Source: Rubrivivax sp.
GTDB taxonomy: Bacteria; Pseudomonadota; Gammaproteobacteria; Burkholderiales; Burkholderiaceae_C
Length of the DNA: 64,000 nt
Assembly (NCBI GenBank): GCA_020248915.1
Contig: JADCGP010000017.1
Coordinates: 186,001 to 250,000, forward strand
Direction of reading: 5' to 3'
The notes under the pieces were generated by a model. The model had not been told where the DNA came from. It searched no databases and saw nothing but the letters and a program-made list of their open reading frames with translations. Position 1 is the stretch's first letter, and each line of letters begins with the position of its first letter. Below, piece by piece: positions 30,266 to 41,156 of the stretch. Made by a program: the position numbers and the translations under genes.

Positions 30266-31699
30266 ATGGTCTCCCGACGCAAGCTCCTCGCCGGTGGCAC
30301 GACGATCGCCGCCGGCGCCGCAGCCGCGGCCGTCAGCCGCATGGCGATGGCCGCGCTGCCCGAGCCGGTGCTGCAGACGCGGCCCGACACGATGCCGCCG
30401 CTCGCGCCCGCCACGGGCCGGCCCTACCGCCCCGTCGTCACGCTCAACGGCTGGACGCTGCCCTGGCGGATGAACCAGGGCGTCAAGGAGTTCCACCTCG
30501 TCGCCGAGCCCGTGGTGCGCGAGATGGCCCCCGGCTTCAAGGCGCACCTGTGGGGCTACAACGGCCAGAGCCCGGGGCCGACGATCGAGGTCGTCGAGGG
30601 TGACCGCGTGCGGCTGTTCGTCACGAACCGGCTCGGCGAGCTGCACAGCATCCACTGGCACGGCCAGCGGCTGCCCAACGGGATGGACGGCGTGACCGGG
30701 CTCAACCAGCCGGGCATACCGCCGGGCAAGACCTTCGTCTACGAGTTCGTCGCGCGCCGGCCCGGCACCTTCATGTACCACCCGCACGCCGACGAGATGG
30801 TGCAGATGGCGATGGGGATGATGGGCTTCTGGGTCACCCATCCGAAGGGGCATCACCCGCTTATCGACGACGTCGACCGCGACTTCTGCTTCCTGCTCAA
30901 CGCCTTCGACATCGAGCCCGGCAGCGCGACGCCGAAGATCATGACGATGCTGGAGTTCAACCTCTGGGCGTGGAACAGCCGCATCTTCCCCGGCATCGAT
31001 CCCTTCGTCGTGCGCCACATGGACCGGGTGCGGATCCGGGTGGGCAACCTGACGATGACCAACCACCCGATCCACCTGCACGGGATGGAGTTCCAGGTCA
31101 CCGGCACCGATGGCGGACCGACGCCCCGCAGCACGCGCCGCCACGAGATCACGGAGGACATCGCCGTGGGCCAGATGCGCCAGCTCGAGTTCGTGGCCGA
31201 CGAGGAGGGCGACTGGGCCATCCACTGCCACAAGAGCCACCACACGATGAACGCGATGGGCCATGGCGTGCCGACGATGATCGGGGTCGACCACCGCGAG
31301 GTGGTCTCGAAGATCAACCGCCTGATCCCCGACTACATGGTGATGGGCGAGCGGGGCATGAAGGACATGACGGAGATGGAGATGGCCCTGCCCGACAACA
31401 CCGCGCCGATGATGGCCGGCCAGGGCCCGTTCGGTGCGGTCGGCATGGGCGGCATGTTCTCGGTGCTGAAGGTGCGCAAGGACCAGAAGCCGGGCGACTA
31501 CGGCGACCCGGGCTGGTACCGGCACCCTCCGGGCACCGTGGCCTACGAGTGGACGGGCTCGCTGCCCGACCCGGCGCGCTTCGCGGCCGAGGGCGGCGGC
31601 TCGATGCCGCCGGCCGCGCCAGTGCGCATGCCGGTGGAGGTGAAGGCGCGCAAGCCCGGAGGCGGGCATGGCGGGCATGACGGGCATGGTCGCCACTGA
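30266..31699 (+). CDS. Periplasmic multicopper oxidase, copper-resistance type
   Basis: A 477-residue protein, GGAGG upstream, with a Tat signal (VSRRKLLAGG). Copper ligands are visible in order: 'IHWHG' (His130, His132), 'YHPHAD', 'HPIHLHGMEF' and 'HCHKSHHTMNAMGH', giving the type 1, 2 and 3 sites. A Met- and His-rich stretch ('MVMGERGMKDMTEMEMAL', 'GHGGHDGHGRH') resembles cuprous-oxidase loops of CueO and CopA. The likely role is oxidising Cu(I) to less toxic Cu(II) in the periplasm. The C-terminal part after the last ligands (about 100 residues) is longer than in CueO. It follows the TolC gene by 16 bp. Confidence 0.88.
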   Translation: MVSRRKLLAGGTTIAAGAAAAAVSRMAMAALPEPVLQTRPDTMPPLAPATGRPYRPVVTLNGWTLPWRMNQGVKEFHLVAEPVVREMAPGFKAHLWGYNGQSPGPTIEVVEGDRVRLFVTNRLGELHSIHWHGQRLPNGMDGVTGLNQPGIPPGKTFVYEFVARRPGTFMYHPHADEMVQMAMGMMGFWVTHPKGHHPLIDDVDRDFCFLLNAFDIEPGSATPKIMTMLEFNLWAWNSRIFPGIDPFVVRHMDRVRIRVGNLTMTNHPIHLHGMEFQVTGTDGGPTPRSTRRHEITEDIAVGQMRQLEFVADEEGDWAIHCHKSHHTMNAMGHGVPTMIGVDHREVVSKINRLIPDYMVMGERGMKDMTEMEMALPDNTAPMMAGQGPFGAVGMGGMFSVLKVRKDQKPGDYGDPGWYRHPPGTVAYEWTGSLPDPARFAAEGGGSMPPAAPVRMPVEVKARKPGGGHGGHDGHGRH

Positions 31700-31724
31700 A
31701 GCGGCGGCGAGACGGGAGCATCGG

Positions 31725-32231
31725 ATGCAACGCAGAACCGTGACACGGGCCGCCGCCGCGGCCGCGCTGACCCTGGCCGCCAGGCCGCTGCTCGCACACG
31801 GCAGCGCAGGGCAAGGCCGCCACCAGGATGCTGCGCCCGCGGCTCCGCCCGAGCAGACCGACTGGGGCATCGCCGGCGAGCGCAAGGCCATTCGCCGCAC
31901 GATCGAGGTGAGGATGCTCGACTCGATGCGCTTCGTGCCCGACCGGGTCGAGGTGCGCCTGGACGAGACCGTGCGCTTCGTGGTGCGCAACGCGGGCCGG
32001 GTGCTCCACGAGATGGTGATCGGCACGCCGGCCGAGCTAGAGCGCCACAACCGGCTGATGGAGCAGCACCCGGGGATGGAGCACGACGAGCCCTACATGG
32101 CCCACGTCGGCGCAGGCCGGCGCGGCGAGATCGTCTGGCGCTTCAACCGGGCAGGCACCTTCGGGTTCGCCTGCCTGGTCCCGGGCCACTACCGCAGCGG
32201 CATGGCGGGCACGATCGTCGTCAGGCCCTGA
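31725..32231 (+). CDS. Periplasmic cupredoxin (CopI/plastocyanin-like)
   Basis: A 168-residue blue-copper protein from ATG 31725 preceded by GGGAG. The signal peptide is Ala-rich ('AAAAALTLAARPLLAHG') with an RR near the start. The cupredoxin domain has 'FVPDRVEVRLDETVRFVVRNAGRVLHEMVIG', with the first His ligand in LHEM, and the C-terminal 'FGFACLVPGHYRSGMAGTIVV', which supplies Cys, His and Met ligands of a type 1 site. A His/Met-rich loop ('EQHPGMEHDEPYMAHVG') lies between. This resembles the CopI protein needed for copper tolerance in Rubrivivax. Its stop codon abuts the dctM stop on the other strand. Confidence 0.85.
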   Translation: MQRRTVTRAAAAAALTLAARPLLAHGSAGQGRHQDAAPAAPPEQTDWGIAGERKAIRRTIEVRMLDSMRFVPDRVEVRLDETVRFVVRNAGRVLHEMVIGTPAELERHNRLMEQHPGMEHDEPYMAHVGAGRRGEIVWRFNRAGTFGFACLVPGHYRSGMAGTIVVRP

Positions 32232-33506
32232 TCACTTGTAGACCAGGTCGCGCAGGGCCAGCGAGATCGGCGGCACGTAGGTGATCACCATCAGGCAGGT
32301 CAGCACCACGAGCACGAAGGGGACGAGCTGGCCGATGATGCGGTCGAGCGAGATCCGCGCCACGGTGCAGGCGGCGAACAGGTTGACGCCGAAGGGCGGC
32401 GTGATCATCCCCAGCGCCAGATTGACGACCATGATGATCCCGAAGTGCACCGGGTCGATGCCGAAGTGCATGGCCACGGGCACCAGGATCGGGGCCAGCA
32501 CGATGATCGCCGCGCTGGTCTCGATGAACATGCCGATCACGAACAGCGCCGCGTTGACGCCGAGCAGGAACAGCAACGGGTTCTCCAGCACCACCTTCAG
32601 CCACTGGCCGATCGCGTCGGGCACGCCGGCGCGGGTGATCAGGTAGGCGAACAGGCCCGCGTTGGCGATGATGAACATGATCACCGCCGACGAGACCACG
32701 CTCTTCTTCAGGATCGGGTAGAGGTCCGAGATGCCGATCTCGCGGTAGATCACCATGCCCACGACCAGCGCGTAGGTCACCGCCACCGCGCTCGCCTCGG
32801 TGGGGGTGAAGATGCCGCCGTAGATGCCGCCGAGGATGATCACCGGCATCAGCAGCGCCCAGCCGGCCTGCAGCGTCGCGCGGCCGAACGACAGCCGGCC
32901 GTCGCCGTCGTCCTTGCCCCAGCCCTTCCAGCGGCACCACAGCCAGACGAAGAGCATCAACGCACCGCCGATCAGCAGGCCCGGGCCGACGCCGGCGATG
33001 AACAGCTCGCCGATCGAGACCTCGGCCGCCACCCCGAACAGGATCATCGGGATCGACGGCGGGATGATCACTCCGAGCTCGGCACTGGTGGCCTGCAGCG
33101 CCGCGGCGTAGGGCGTCGGGTAGCCGTGCCTGATCAGCGCCGGGATCAGGATGGCGCCGATCGCGAAGGTGGTGGCCACGCTCGACCCCGACACCGCGGC
33201 GAAGATCATGCAGGTCAGCACGCAGGTCATCGGCAGCCCGCCCTGCACGCCGCCGACGATGCTCTTGGCGAACTCGACCAGCCGCCGCGAGATGCCGCCG
33301 GTCTCCATCAGGTTGCCGGCCAGGATGAAGAACGGGATCGCGGCCAGCGGGAACTTGTTGATCGCGGAGAACATCTCCTTGACCGCGACCAGCATGTTGA
33401 CGTTGCTGACCTGGATGCCCACCAGCGCCGCCAGGCCGATCGACACCGCCACCGAGACCGTCAGCGCGAAGCCGAGCAGCATCGTCACCAGCATGGCGGT
33501 GGTCAT
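32232..33506 (-). CDS. dctM: TRAP transporter large permease (DctM)
   Basis: A 424-residue polytopic membrane protein with 11-12 hydrophobic segments. Signature phrases of DctM are 'FPLAAIPFFILAGNLMETGGISRRLVEFA', 'AAVSGSSVATTFAIGAILIPAL', 'GVIIPPSIPMILFGV', 'GIFTPTEASAVAV' and 'NLALGMITPPFGVNLF'. It provides the ion-coupled transport channel of a tripartite periplasmic transporter. The order dctP-dctQ-dctM on the minus strand is complete. The substrate is not given by the sequence; the divergent URC genes make a pyrimidine or breakdown product a reasonable guess. Confidence 0.93.
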   Translation of the reverse strand: MTTAMLVTMLLGFALTVSVAVSIGLAALVGIQVSNVNMLVAVKEMFSAINKFPLAAIPFFILAGNLMETGGISRRLVEFAKSIVGGVQGGLPMTCVLTCMIFAAVSGSSVATTFAIGAILIPALIRHGYPTPYAAALQATSAELGVIIPPSIPMILFGVAAEVSIGELFIAGVGPGLLIGGALMLFVWLWCRWKGWGKDDGDGRLSFGRATLQAGWALLMPVIILGGIYGGIFTPTEASAVAVTYALVVGMVIYREIGISDLYPILKKSVVSSAVIMFIIANAGLFAYLITRAGVPDAIGQWLKVVLENPLLFLLGVNAALFVIGMFIETSAAIIVLAPILVPVAMHFGIDPVHFGIIMVVNLALGMITPPFGVNLFAACTVARISLDRIIGQLVPFVLVVLTCLMVITYVPPISLALRDLVYK

Positions 33507-33531
33507 CGCGTCCTTCCCGTGACGGCCGGCG

Positions 33532-34026
33532 CTACTGCGCCGTCTCCAGCTCGAGCCGCTTCGGGTCGAGCCAGTTGCCGAAGACCGCGATCGCGGCGAA
33601 CACGCCGCCCACCGGCAGCGCCAGGTAGGCCCAGAACATCGACACGTCCTCCAGGCCGATCACCGTCTGCACGCGGCCGCGCAGCGCGTACTGCCAGCCG
33701 ACGGCGATGATGACGGCCAGCAGCACCAGCGCGGCCAGCGCGACGAAGGCGTCGAACACGCGCCGCATCCGCCGGCCCGCCAGCCGGTACAGCACGTCCA
33801 CGCTCACCATCGCGCCGATCCGGAAGGCCTGGGCGATGCCCAGGAACACCATCCAGATCAGGCTGAAGCGGATCAGCACCTCGGTCCACTCGGCCGGCTG
33901 CTGGATCACGAAGCGCGTGACGATCTGCCACAGGCCCAGCGCCGCCGCCGTCGCCAGCATCGCGCAGGCGCCGGCGGTGGCGAGCGCGGTGCTGCCGCGC
34001 TCGAACTTCAGGAACAGCTCGCGCAC
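33532..34026 (-). CDS. dctQ: TRAP transporter small permease (DctQ)
   Basis: A 164-residue protein from a GTG start, with four hydrophobic helices. It includes the family phrase 'QQPAEWTEVLIRFSLIWMVFLGIAQAFRIGAMVSVDVLY', where Trp-x-Glu-Glu-like and Arg-x-Gly motifs sit at the expected places. DctQ scaffolds DctM in the inner membrane. It lies 25 bp before dctM and 27 bp after dctP. Confidence 0.88.
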   Translation of the reverse strand: MRELFLKFERGSTALATAGACAMLATAAALGLWQIVTRFVIQQPAEWTEVLIRFSLIWMVFLGIAQAFRIGAMVSVDVLYRLAGRRMRRVFDAFVALAALVLLAVIIAVGWQYALRGRVQTVIGLEDVSMFWAYLALPVGGVFAAIAVFGNWLDPKRLELETAQ

Positions 34027-34053
34027 GGCGCGTGCCCCGGCAGGCCCGGCGCG

Positions 34054-35031
34054 TCAGCGGAAGTTGCGGATGCGGTCGATGTTGGCCTTGCCGAACTGCT
34101 TCTCGAACTCGGCGTACACCGGCGACAACGCGGCCTGGAAGCGGGCGCGGTCGGGGTTCTCGATCACCTGCATGCCCTTGCTGCGCAACTCGGCCACGCC
34201 CTTGGCATCGTCCTCGTCCACGCGCGCGCGGTTGGCCTTCGTGCCCTCGGCCGCCGCGTCCAGGAAGATCTTCTGGTCGGCCGGCGACAGCTTGTCGAAC
34301 GCGGCCTTGTTCATCAGCCAGATCGCCGGGCTGTAGACGTGGCCGGTCAGCGTCAGGTGCTTCTGCACCTGGTCGAACTTCGCCGCCATGATCACCGACA
34401 GCGGGTTTTCCTGGCCGTCGACCGTGCCCTGCTGCAGCGCGGTGAAGACCTCCGGGAAGGCCATCGGCGTGGTGATGATGCCGAAGCCCTTGTAGGCGGC
34501 CACGTGCACCGGGTTCTCCATCGTGCGCATCTTCAGGCCCTTCAGATCGTCGGGCGTGTTGACCGCGCGCTTGGAGTTGGTCATGTGGCGCACGCCGTTC
34601 TCGGCCCAGCCGAGCGCCTTGAAGCCCTTGCTCTCGAACTCCTTGAGCATCTCCTGGCCGATCGGGCCGTCGAGCACCGCGCGGGCGTGCGCCTTGTCGC
34701 GGAACAGGAACGGGATGTCGAGGATGCGCGCGGCGGGCACGAAGTTCGGCACCGGTCCGGTGGAGCTGAAGGTGAGCTCCTGCGTGCCGAGCTGCACCGC
34801 CTCGATGCTCTCGCGCTCGCCGCCGAGCGCGCCGCTGTAGAACGGCTGCACCTTGATGCGGCCGTTGGTGCGGCGCTCGACCTCGCGCGCGAAGGTGTCG
34901 ATGGCGATGCCCTGGTGCGAGTTCTGACCGATGGAGATGCTGATCTTCATCGGCGTCTGCGCGTGGGCCGGGGCCAGCACCGCCGCGGCGGCCAGGGCCG
35001 CGGCGGCGAGCAGCGAGGTGGTGAGCTTCAT
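34054..35031 (-). CDS. dctP: TRAP transporter substrate-binding protein (DctP)
   Basis: A 325-residue periplasmic protein from ATG 35031, with signal peptide 'LLAAAALAAAAVLAPAHA/QTP'. The mature protein has DctP-family motifs: 'NSHQGIAIDTFAREVERRTNGRIKVQPFYSGALG', 'ESIEAVQLGTQELTFSSTGPV', 'FRDKAHARAVLDGPIGQEML', the Arg of 'GLKMRTMENPVH' that usually grips a substrate carboxylate, and 'PMAFPEVFTALQQGTVDGQENPL'. The conserved Arg suggests an acidic ligand. It is divergent from the URC1 gene across 99 bp. Confidence 0.93.
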   Translation of the reverse strand: MKLTTSLLAAAALAAAAVLAPAHAQTPMKISISIGQNSHQGIAIDTFAREVERRTNGRIKVQPFYSGALGGERESIEAVQLGTQELTFSSTGPVPNFVPAARILDIPFLFRDKAHARAVLDGPIGQEMLKEFESKGFKALGWAENGVRHMTNSKRAVNTPDDLKGLKMRTMENPVHVAAYKGFGIITTPMAFPEVFTALQQGTVDGQENPLSVIMAAKFDQVQKHLTLTGHVYSPAIWLMNKAAFDKLSPADQKIFLDAAAEGTKANRARVDEDDAKGVAELRSKGMQVIENPDRARFQAALSPVYAEFEKQFGKANIDRIRNFR

Positions 35032-35100
35032 GCGGTCGTCTCCGGTAGTGTTGGGCTGGGTTCGAGGGCCGGCGCGGGCCGGGTGCGTTTCTAGCGTATC

Positions 35101-35115
35101 TTCGCGTCCTGCGAA
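35101..35115. promoter_or_regulatory. Inverted repeat between dctP and URC1 genes
   Basis: TTCGC-GTCCT-GCGAA is a perfect 5-bp inverted repeat, 16 bp upstream of the URC1 ATG in the 99-bp divergent intergenic region. It could be an operator for the local regulator. Short arms make chance plausible. Confidence 0.3.
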
Positions 35116-35130
35116 CCCCGGAACGTCCCC

Positions 35131-36381
<1,251 letters not shown>

Positions 36382-36421
36382 CGACCCGAGCCACCTGCCC
36401 CGGCGACCCCGGCGCCCCACG

Positions 36422-37663
<1,242 letters not shown>

Positions 37664-37671
37664 GGGGCCCG

Positions 37672-38487
37672 GTGGACCAGCCCGCGGGACGCGCCTCGTT
37701 CGGCACGCTGCTGCGGCAGTGGCGCCGGCTGCGCGGGCTGAGCCAGCTGGACCTGTCGCTGAAGGCGGGGGTCTCGACGCGGCACCTGAGCTGGCTGGAA
37801 GGCGACAGGGCCGCGCCGAGCCGGGCGATGGCGATCCGGCTGGCCACGCAGCTGGCACTGCCGATGCGCGACGGCAACGCGCTGCTGGCGGCCGCAGGCT
37901 ACGCCCCGATGTGGGCCGAGCGGCCGCTGGGGCACCCGGCGCTGGCGCCGGCCCGCGCCGCGCTGCAGCGGCTGCTCGAGGCCCACGAGCCGGCACCCGC
38001 GCTGGCGGTGGACCGGCTCTGGAACCTGGTGGCCTACAACAGGATGGTCGCCTTGCTGCTGGCGCCGGTGGCGCAGGCGGAGCCCGCGCTGCTCCAGCCG
38101 CCGGCCAACATGCTGCGCCTGACGCTGCACCCGCGCGGCCTGGCCCCGATGATCGAGGACTTCCCGGCGTGGCGCGCCCAGGTGCTGCAGCGCCTGGCGC
38201 GCCAGGTCGGCGCCAGCGGCGACCCCGCGCTGCGCGCGCTGCACGCCGAACTGTCGGCGCTGCCGCTGCCCGAGGGCGTGACCGCCGCCGCGCCGCACGC
38301 CGACGACGCGGTGATCGTGCCGCTGGTCCTGGCCACGCCGCTCGGGCGCATGTCCTTCCTGACCACGGTCACGGTGTTCGGCGCACCGCACGACGTGACG
38401 CTGGCCGAGCTCGCGGTCGAGACGCTGCTGCCGGCCGACGAAGCCACCGCCCGGATGCTGCGAGAGGCACTGGCCGCGGCCGCCTGA
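37672..38487 (+). CDS. XRE-family regulator with MmyB-like ligand-binding domain
   Basis: A 271-residue protein from GTG 37672. The N-terminal helix-turn-helix is 'FGTLLRQWRRLRGLSQLDLSLKAGVSTRHLSWLEGDRAAPS' (about residues 9-50). The remainder matches the MmyB-like domain: 'ALAVDRLWNLVAYNRMVALLL', 'NMLRLTLHPRGLAPMIEDFPAWRAQVLQRL' and 'PLGRMSFLTTVTVFGAPHDVTLAELAVETLLPAD'. It begins 8 bp after URC4, so it probably controls this operon and perhaps upp and the TRAP genes, replacing the fungal URC2 factor. That role is inferred from position. Confidence 0.88.
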   Translation: MDQPAGRASFGTLLRQWRRLRGLSQLDLSLKAGVSTRHLSWLEGDRAAPSRAMAIRLATQLALPMRDGNALLAAAGYAPMWAERPLGHPALAPARAALQRLLEAHEPAPALAVDRLWNLVAYNRMVALLLAPVAQAEPALLQPPANMLRLTLHPRGLAPMIEDFPAWRAQVLQRLARQVGASGDPALRALHAELSALPLPEGVTAAAPHADDAVIVPLVLATPLGRMSFLTTVTVFGAPHDVTLAELAVETLLPADEATARMLREALAAAA

Positions 38488-38490
38488 CGG

Positions 38491-38504
38491 CGCGGGATCC
38501 CGCG
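38491..38504. terminator. 14-bp palindrome between convergent genes
   Basis: CGCGGGATCCCGCG sits between the regulator stop (38487) and the end of the membrane-protein gene on the other strand (38510). It has no loop or T-tract, so any terminator role is weakly supported. Confidence 0.2.
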
Positions 38505-38509
38505 GGCGG

Positions 38510-38929
38510 TCAGTCCGCGCCCCGCTCCCCGCGCGCCAGCGCCAGCCCGAGGGCGAACAGGGCGCCGAAGACCGCGTTCAACGCCACGTTCGGCCACGCC
38601 CCGACCGCGGCCGAGAAGGCCGTGTCGACGACGAACCAGCTGCCGACGGACAGTGCCACGATGGCGCGCGCCCGCGCCGGCTCGACGCGCCAGCGCCCGC
38701 GCAGCAGCGCCAGCAGCGACAGCGCCCAGCCCAGCATCACCGCGCCCAGCACGCCGTGCACCAGCGTCGCATAGGCCACGACCTCGGGACCGAAGCGGTC
38801 GATCCGGCCGGCGTCGCCGTACATCAGCAGGCTGAAGCCCTGGCGGCTCCATGCGGGCAGCAGCACGAGGGCCGAGCCGAACAGCCCGGTGCCGACCACG
38901 GCGGCCAGCAGCAGCGTGTCGCGCTTCAC
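38510..38929 (-). CDS. Small four-helix integral membrane protein of unknown function
   Basis: A 139-residue protein from GTG 38929, 10 bp after the c-subunit-like gene on the minus strand. Hydropathy by eye gives four transmembrane helices: about residues 4-25, 45-70, 80-100 and 105-130. Short charged connections include 'YGDAGRIDRFGPEV' and 'RGRWRVEPARARA'. The 'ALSVGSWFVVDTAFSAA' phrase recurs in uncharacterised small membrane proteins of several bacteria. I recognise no catalytic motif. Close spacing implies co-expression with the c-like protein, and a shared membrane assembly is possible. Confidence 0.65.
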   Translation of the reverse strand: MKRDTLLLAAVVGTGLFGSALVLLPAWSRQGFSLLMYGDAGRIDRFGPEVVAYATLVHGVLGAVMLGWALSLLALLRGRWRVEPARARAIVALSVGSWFVVDTAFSAAVGAWPNVALNAVFGALFALGLALARGERGAD

Positions 38930-38939
38930 CGCCTGCCCC

Positions 38940-39215
<276 letters not shown>

Positions 39216-39240
39216 TCATCGCCCGGCCACAGGCCCGCTG

Positions 39241-39261
39241 CCATGACCTGGCAGGTCATGG
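39241..39261. promoter_or_regulatory. 21-bp palindrome between the divergent c-like and upp genes
   Basis: CCATGACCT, a GGC centre, then AGGTCATGG: nine perfect base pairs per arm. It lies 43 bp upstream of the upp ATG and 58 bp from the c-like ATG. The TGACC-N5-GGTCA core looks like an operator for a dimeric regulator. The RutR pyrimidine regulator binds TTGACC-type palindromes with closer arms, so similarity is partial. Confidence 0.6.
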
Positions 39262-39304
39262 GTGGCGCGCTGTGGCAGCATCGCACCGAGCAAGGAGCCG
39301 CCCG

Positions 39305-39940
39305 ATGGAACCCGCACCCGTGCACCTGGTCTCGCACCCTCTCGTGCAGCACAAGCTGACGCTGATGCGCGAGAAGGACCGCAGCACCAACAGCTTCCGC
39401 CGCCTGCTGCACGAGATCAGCGTGCTGATGGCCTACGAGGTCACGCGCGAGATGCCGATGCGCATGGTCGAGATCGAGACGCCTCTCGAGAAGATGAGCT
39501 CGCCCGTGATCGACGGCCGCAAGACCGTGTTCGTCGTGATCATGCGCGCCGGCAGCGGCTTCCTCGACGGCATGCTGGAGGTGGTGCCGGGCGCGCGCGT
39601 CGGGCACATCGGGCTGTACCGCGACCCGAAGACGCTGGTGGCGGTGGAGTACTACTTCAAGATGCCGCACGGCATGCACGAGCGCGACGCGATCGTGCTC
39701 GACCCGATGCTGGCCACCGGGAACTCGGCGGTCGCCGCGGTCGAGCGGCTGAAGGAGACGCAGCCGAAGTCGATCCGCTTCGTCTGCCTGCTGGCGGCGC
39801 CTGAAGGCATCGCCAACATGCAGCGGCACCATCCGGACGTGCCGATCTACACGGCGGCGATCGATCGCCAGCTCGACAGCCACGGCTACATCGTGCCGGG
39901 CCTGGGCGACGCGGGCGACCGGATCTTCGGGACCAAGTAG
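39305..39940 (+). CDS. upp: Uracil phosphoribosyltransferase
   Basis: A 211-residue UPRT with AAGGAG before ATG 39305. It makes UMP from uracil and PRPP. Motifs are '[30 protein letters not shown]', '[11 protein letters not shown]', '[31 protein letters not shown]', the PRPP loop '[22 protein letters not shown]', and the uracil-binding '[27 protein letters not shown]'. Besides salvage, UPRT (URC6 in yeast) supplies the nucleotide used by the URC breakdown route, and URC1 and URC4 homologues lie 1.6-4 kb upstream on the same strand. Confidence 0.96.
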   Translation: MEPAPVHLVSHPLVQHKLTLMREKDRSTNSFRRLLHEISVLMAYEVTREMPMRMVEIETPLEKMSSPVIDGRKTVFVVIMRAGSGFLDGMLEVVPGARVGHIGLYRDPKTLVAVEYYFKMPHGMHERDAIVLDPMLATGNSAVAAVERLKETQPKSIRFVCLLAAPEGIANMQRHHPDVPIYTAAIDRQLDSHGYIVPGLGDAGDRIFGTK

Positions 39941-39992
39941 CGCGGGGGCGGCGCCAGCGCGCCCGGGCCGGGCGCGCTGGCGCCGGCGCGGG

Positions 39993-41153
39993 TCAGGCCG
40001 GGCGCGCCTTCTCCAGCGCGCGTGCCAGATCCTCGATCAGGTCGTCGACGTGCTCGAGGCCCACCGACAGCCGCAACAGGTCGGGCGGCGCCGGCGTGCC
40101 GGGGCCCTCGACGCTGGCGCGGTGCTCGATGAGGCTCTCGGTGCCTCCGAGCGACGTGGCGCGCTTCCACAGCCCCACGTGGGCGGCGGTGGCGATGGCC
40201 GCTGCCTCGCCGCCGCGCACCCGCAGCGACAGCATGCCGCCGAAGCCGCCTTCCATCTGGCGCCGCGCCACGTCGTGGCCGGGAAAGCCCGGCAGCCCGG
40301 GGTAGAGCACCTCCAGCACGTGCGGGTGGTCGGCCGCGAAGTGCTCGGCGATGCGCTGCGCTGCCGCGCACGCCGCGCGCACGCGCAGCGGCAGCGTGCG
40401 CAGGCCGCGCAGCAGCAGCCAGGCCTCGAACGAGCCGAGCGTGCCGCCGACCTGCGCCCGCACCTTGCGCACGCGCTGCCAGTACTCCGAGTCGGCGCGC
40501 GTCACCAGCACGCCGGCGACCACGTCGCTGTGGCCATTGAGGTACTTCGTGGCCGCGTGCATCACGACGTCGGCGCCCAGTGCGAGCGGCCGCGTCAGCA
40601 CCGGGGTGGCCACCGTGGAGTCCACCGCCAGCAACGCACCGGCGGCATGCGCGGCGGCCGCCGCGTCGGCGATGTCGGTGACCGACCACAGGGGGTTGGC
40701 CGGCGTCTCGATCCAGACCAGCTTCGTACGGCCGGGGCGCAACGCGGCGCGCAGCGCGGCCGGGTCGGTCATGTCGACCAGCTGCACGTCCAGGCCCCAG
40801 CCGGCGGCGAACCCGAGCAGCCAGTTGCGCAGGCTCCAGTACATGACGCGCGGCGCGATCACGTGGTCGCCCGGCGCCAGCGCCTGGAAGCAGGCCGTGG
40901 CCGCAGCCATGCCGCTGGCGAACAGCAGCGCCTGGTGCCCGCCCTCCAGCGCATTGATCACCGCCTCGGGCGCGTCGAAGGCGGGGTTGTCGGCGCGCGC
41001 GTACACGCGGCCCGAGCGGTACTGGTTGTCGGGGTCGCGCACGAAGGTCGTCGACGTGTGCAGCGGCGGGATGATCGCCCGCGTGGCCGCGTCGACCTGG
41101 CCGAGCGCCTGCGCGGCGATGCTGTCAGGGTGCAGGGAGCGGGGGTCGGGCAT
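39993..41153 (-). CDS. Cys/Met-metabolism PLP-dependent lyase (cystathionine beta/gamma-lyase type)
   Basis: A 386-residue fold-type I PLP enzyme. Seen: 'IIPPLHTSTTFVRD' and the Tyr/Arg of 'YARADNPAFDAPEAVINALEGG' that bind cofactor phosphate; 'LFASGMAAATACFQALAPGDHVIAP'; 'VDSTVATPVLTRPLALGADVV'; and the PLP lysine in 'HAATKYLNGHSDVVAGVLV'. The C-terminal 'GGTESLIEHRASV' and 'LLRLSVGLEHVDDLIEDL' are standard. Reaction is probably cystathionine or cysteine/homocysteine desulfhydration, possibly aminotransferase-like. The assignment among metB, metC and relatives is uncertain. It starts 3 bp after the stop of the beta-helix gene. Confidence 0.82.
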   Translation of the reverse strand: MPDPRSLHPDSIAAQALGQVDAATRAIIPPLHTSTTFVRDPDNQYRSGRVYARADNPAFDAPEAVINALEGGHQALLFASGMAAATACFQALAPGDHVIAPRVMYWSLRNWLLGFAAGWGLDVQLVDMTDPAALRAALRPGRTKLVWIETPANPLWSVTDIADAAAAAHAAGALLAVDSTVATPVLTRPLALGADVVMHAATKYLNGHSDVVAGVLVTRADSEYWQRVRKVRAQVGGTLGSFEAWLLLRGLRTLPLRVRAACAAAQRIAEHFAADHPHVLEVLYPGLPGFPGHDVARRQMEGGFGGMLSLRVRGGEAAAIATAAHVGLWKRATSLGGTESLIEHRASVEGPGTPAPPDLLRLSVGLEHVDDLIEDLARALEKARPA

Positions 41154-41156
41154 GGC

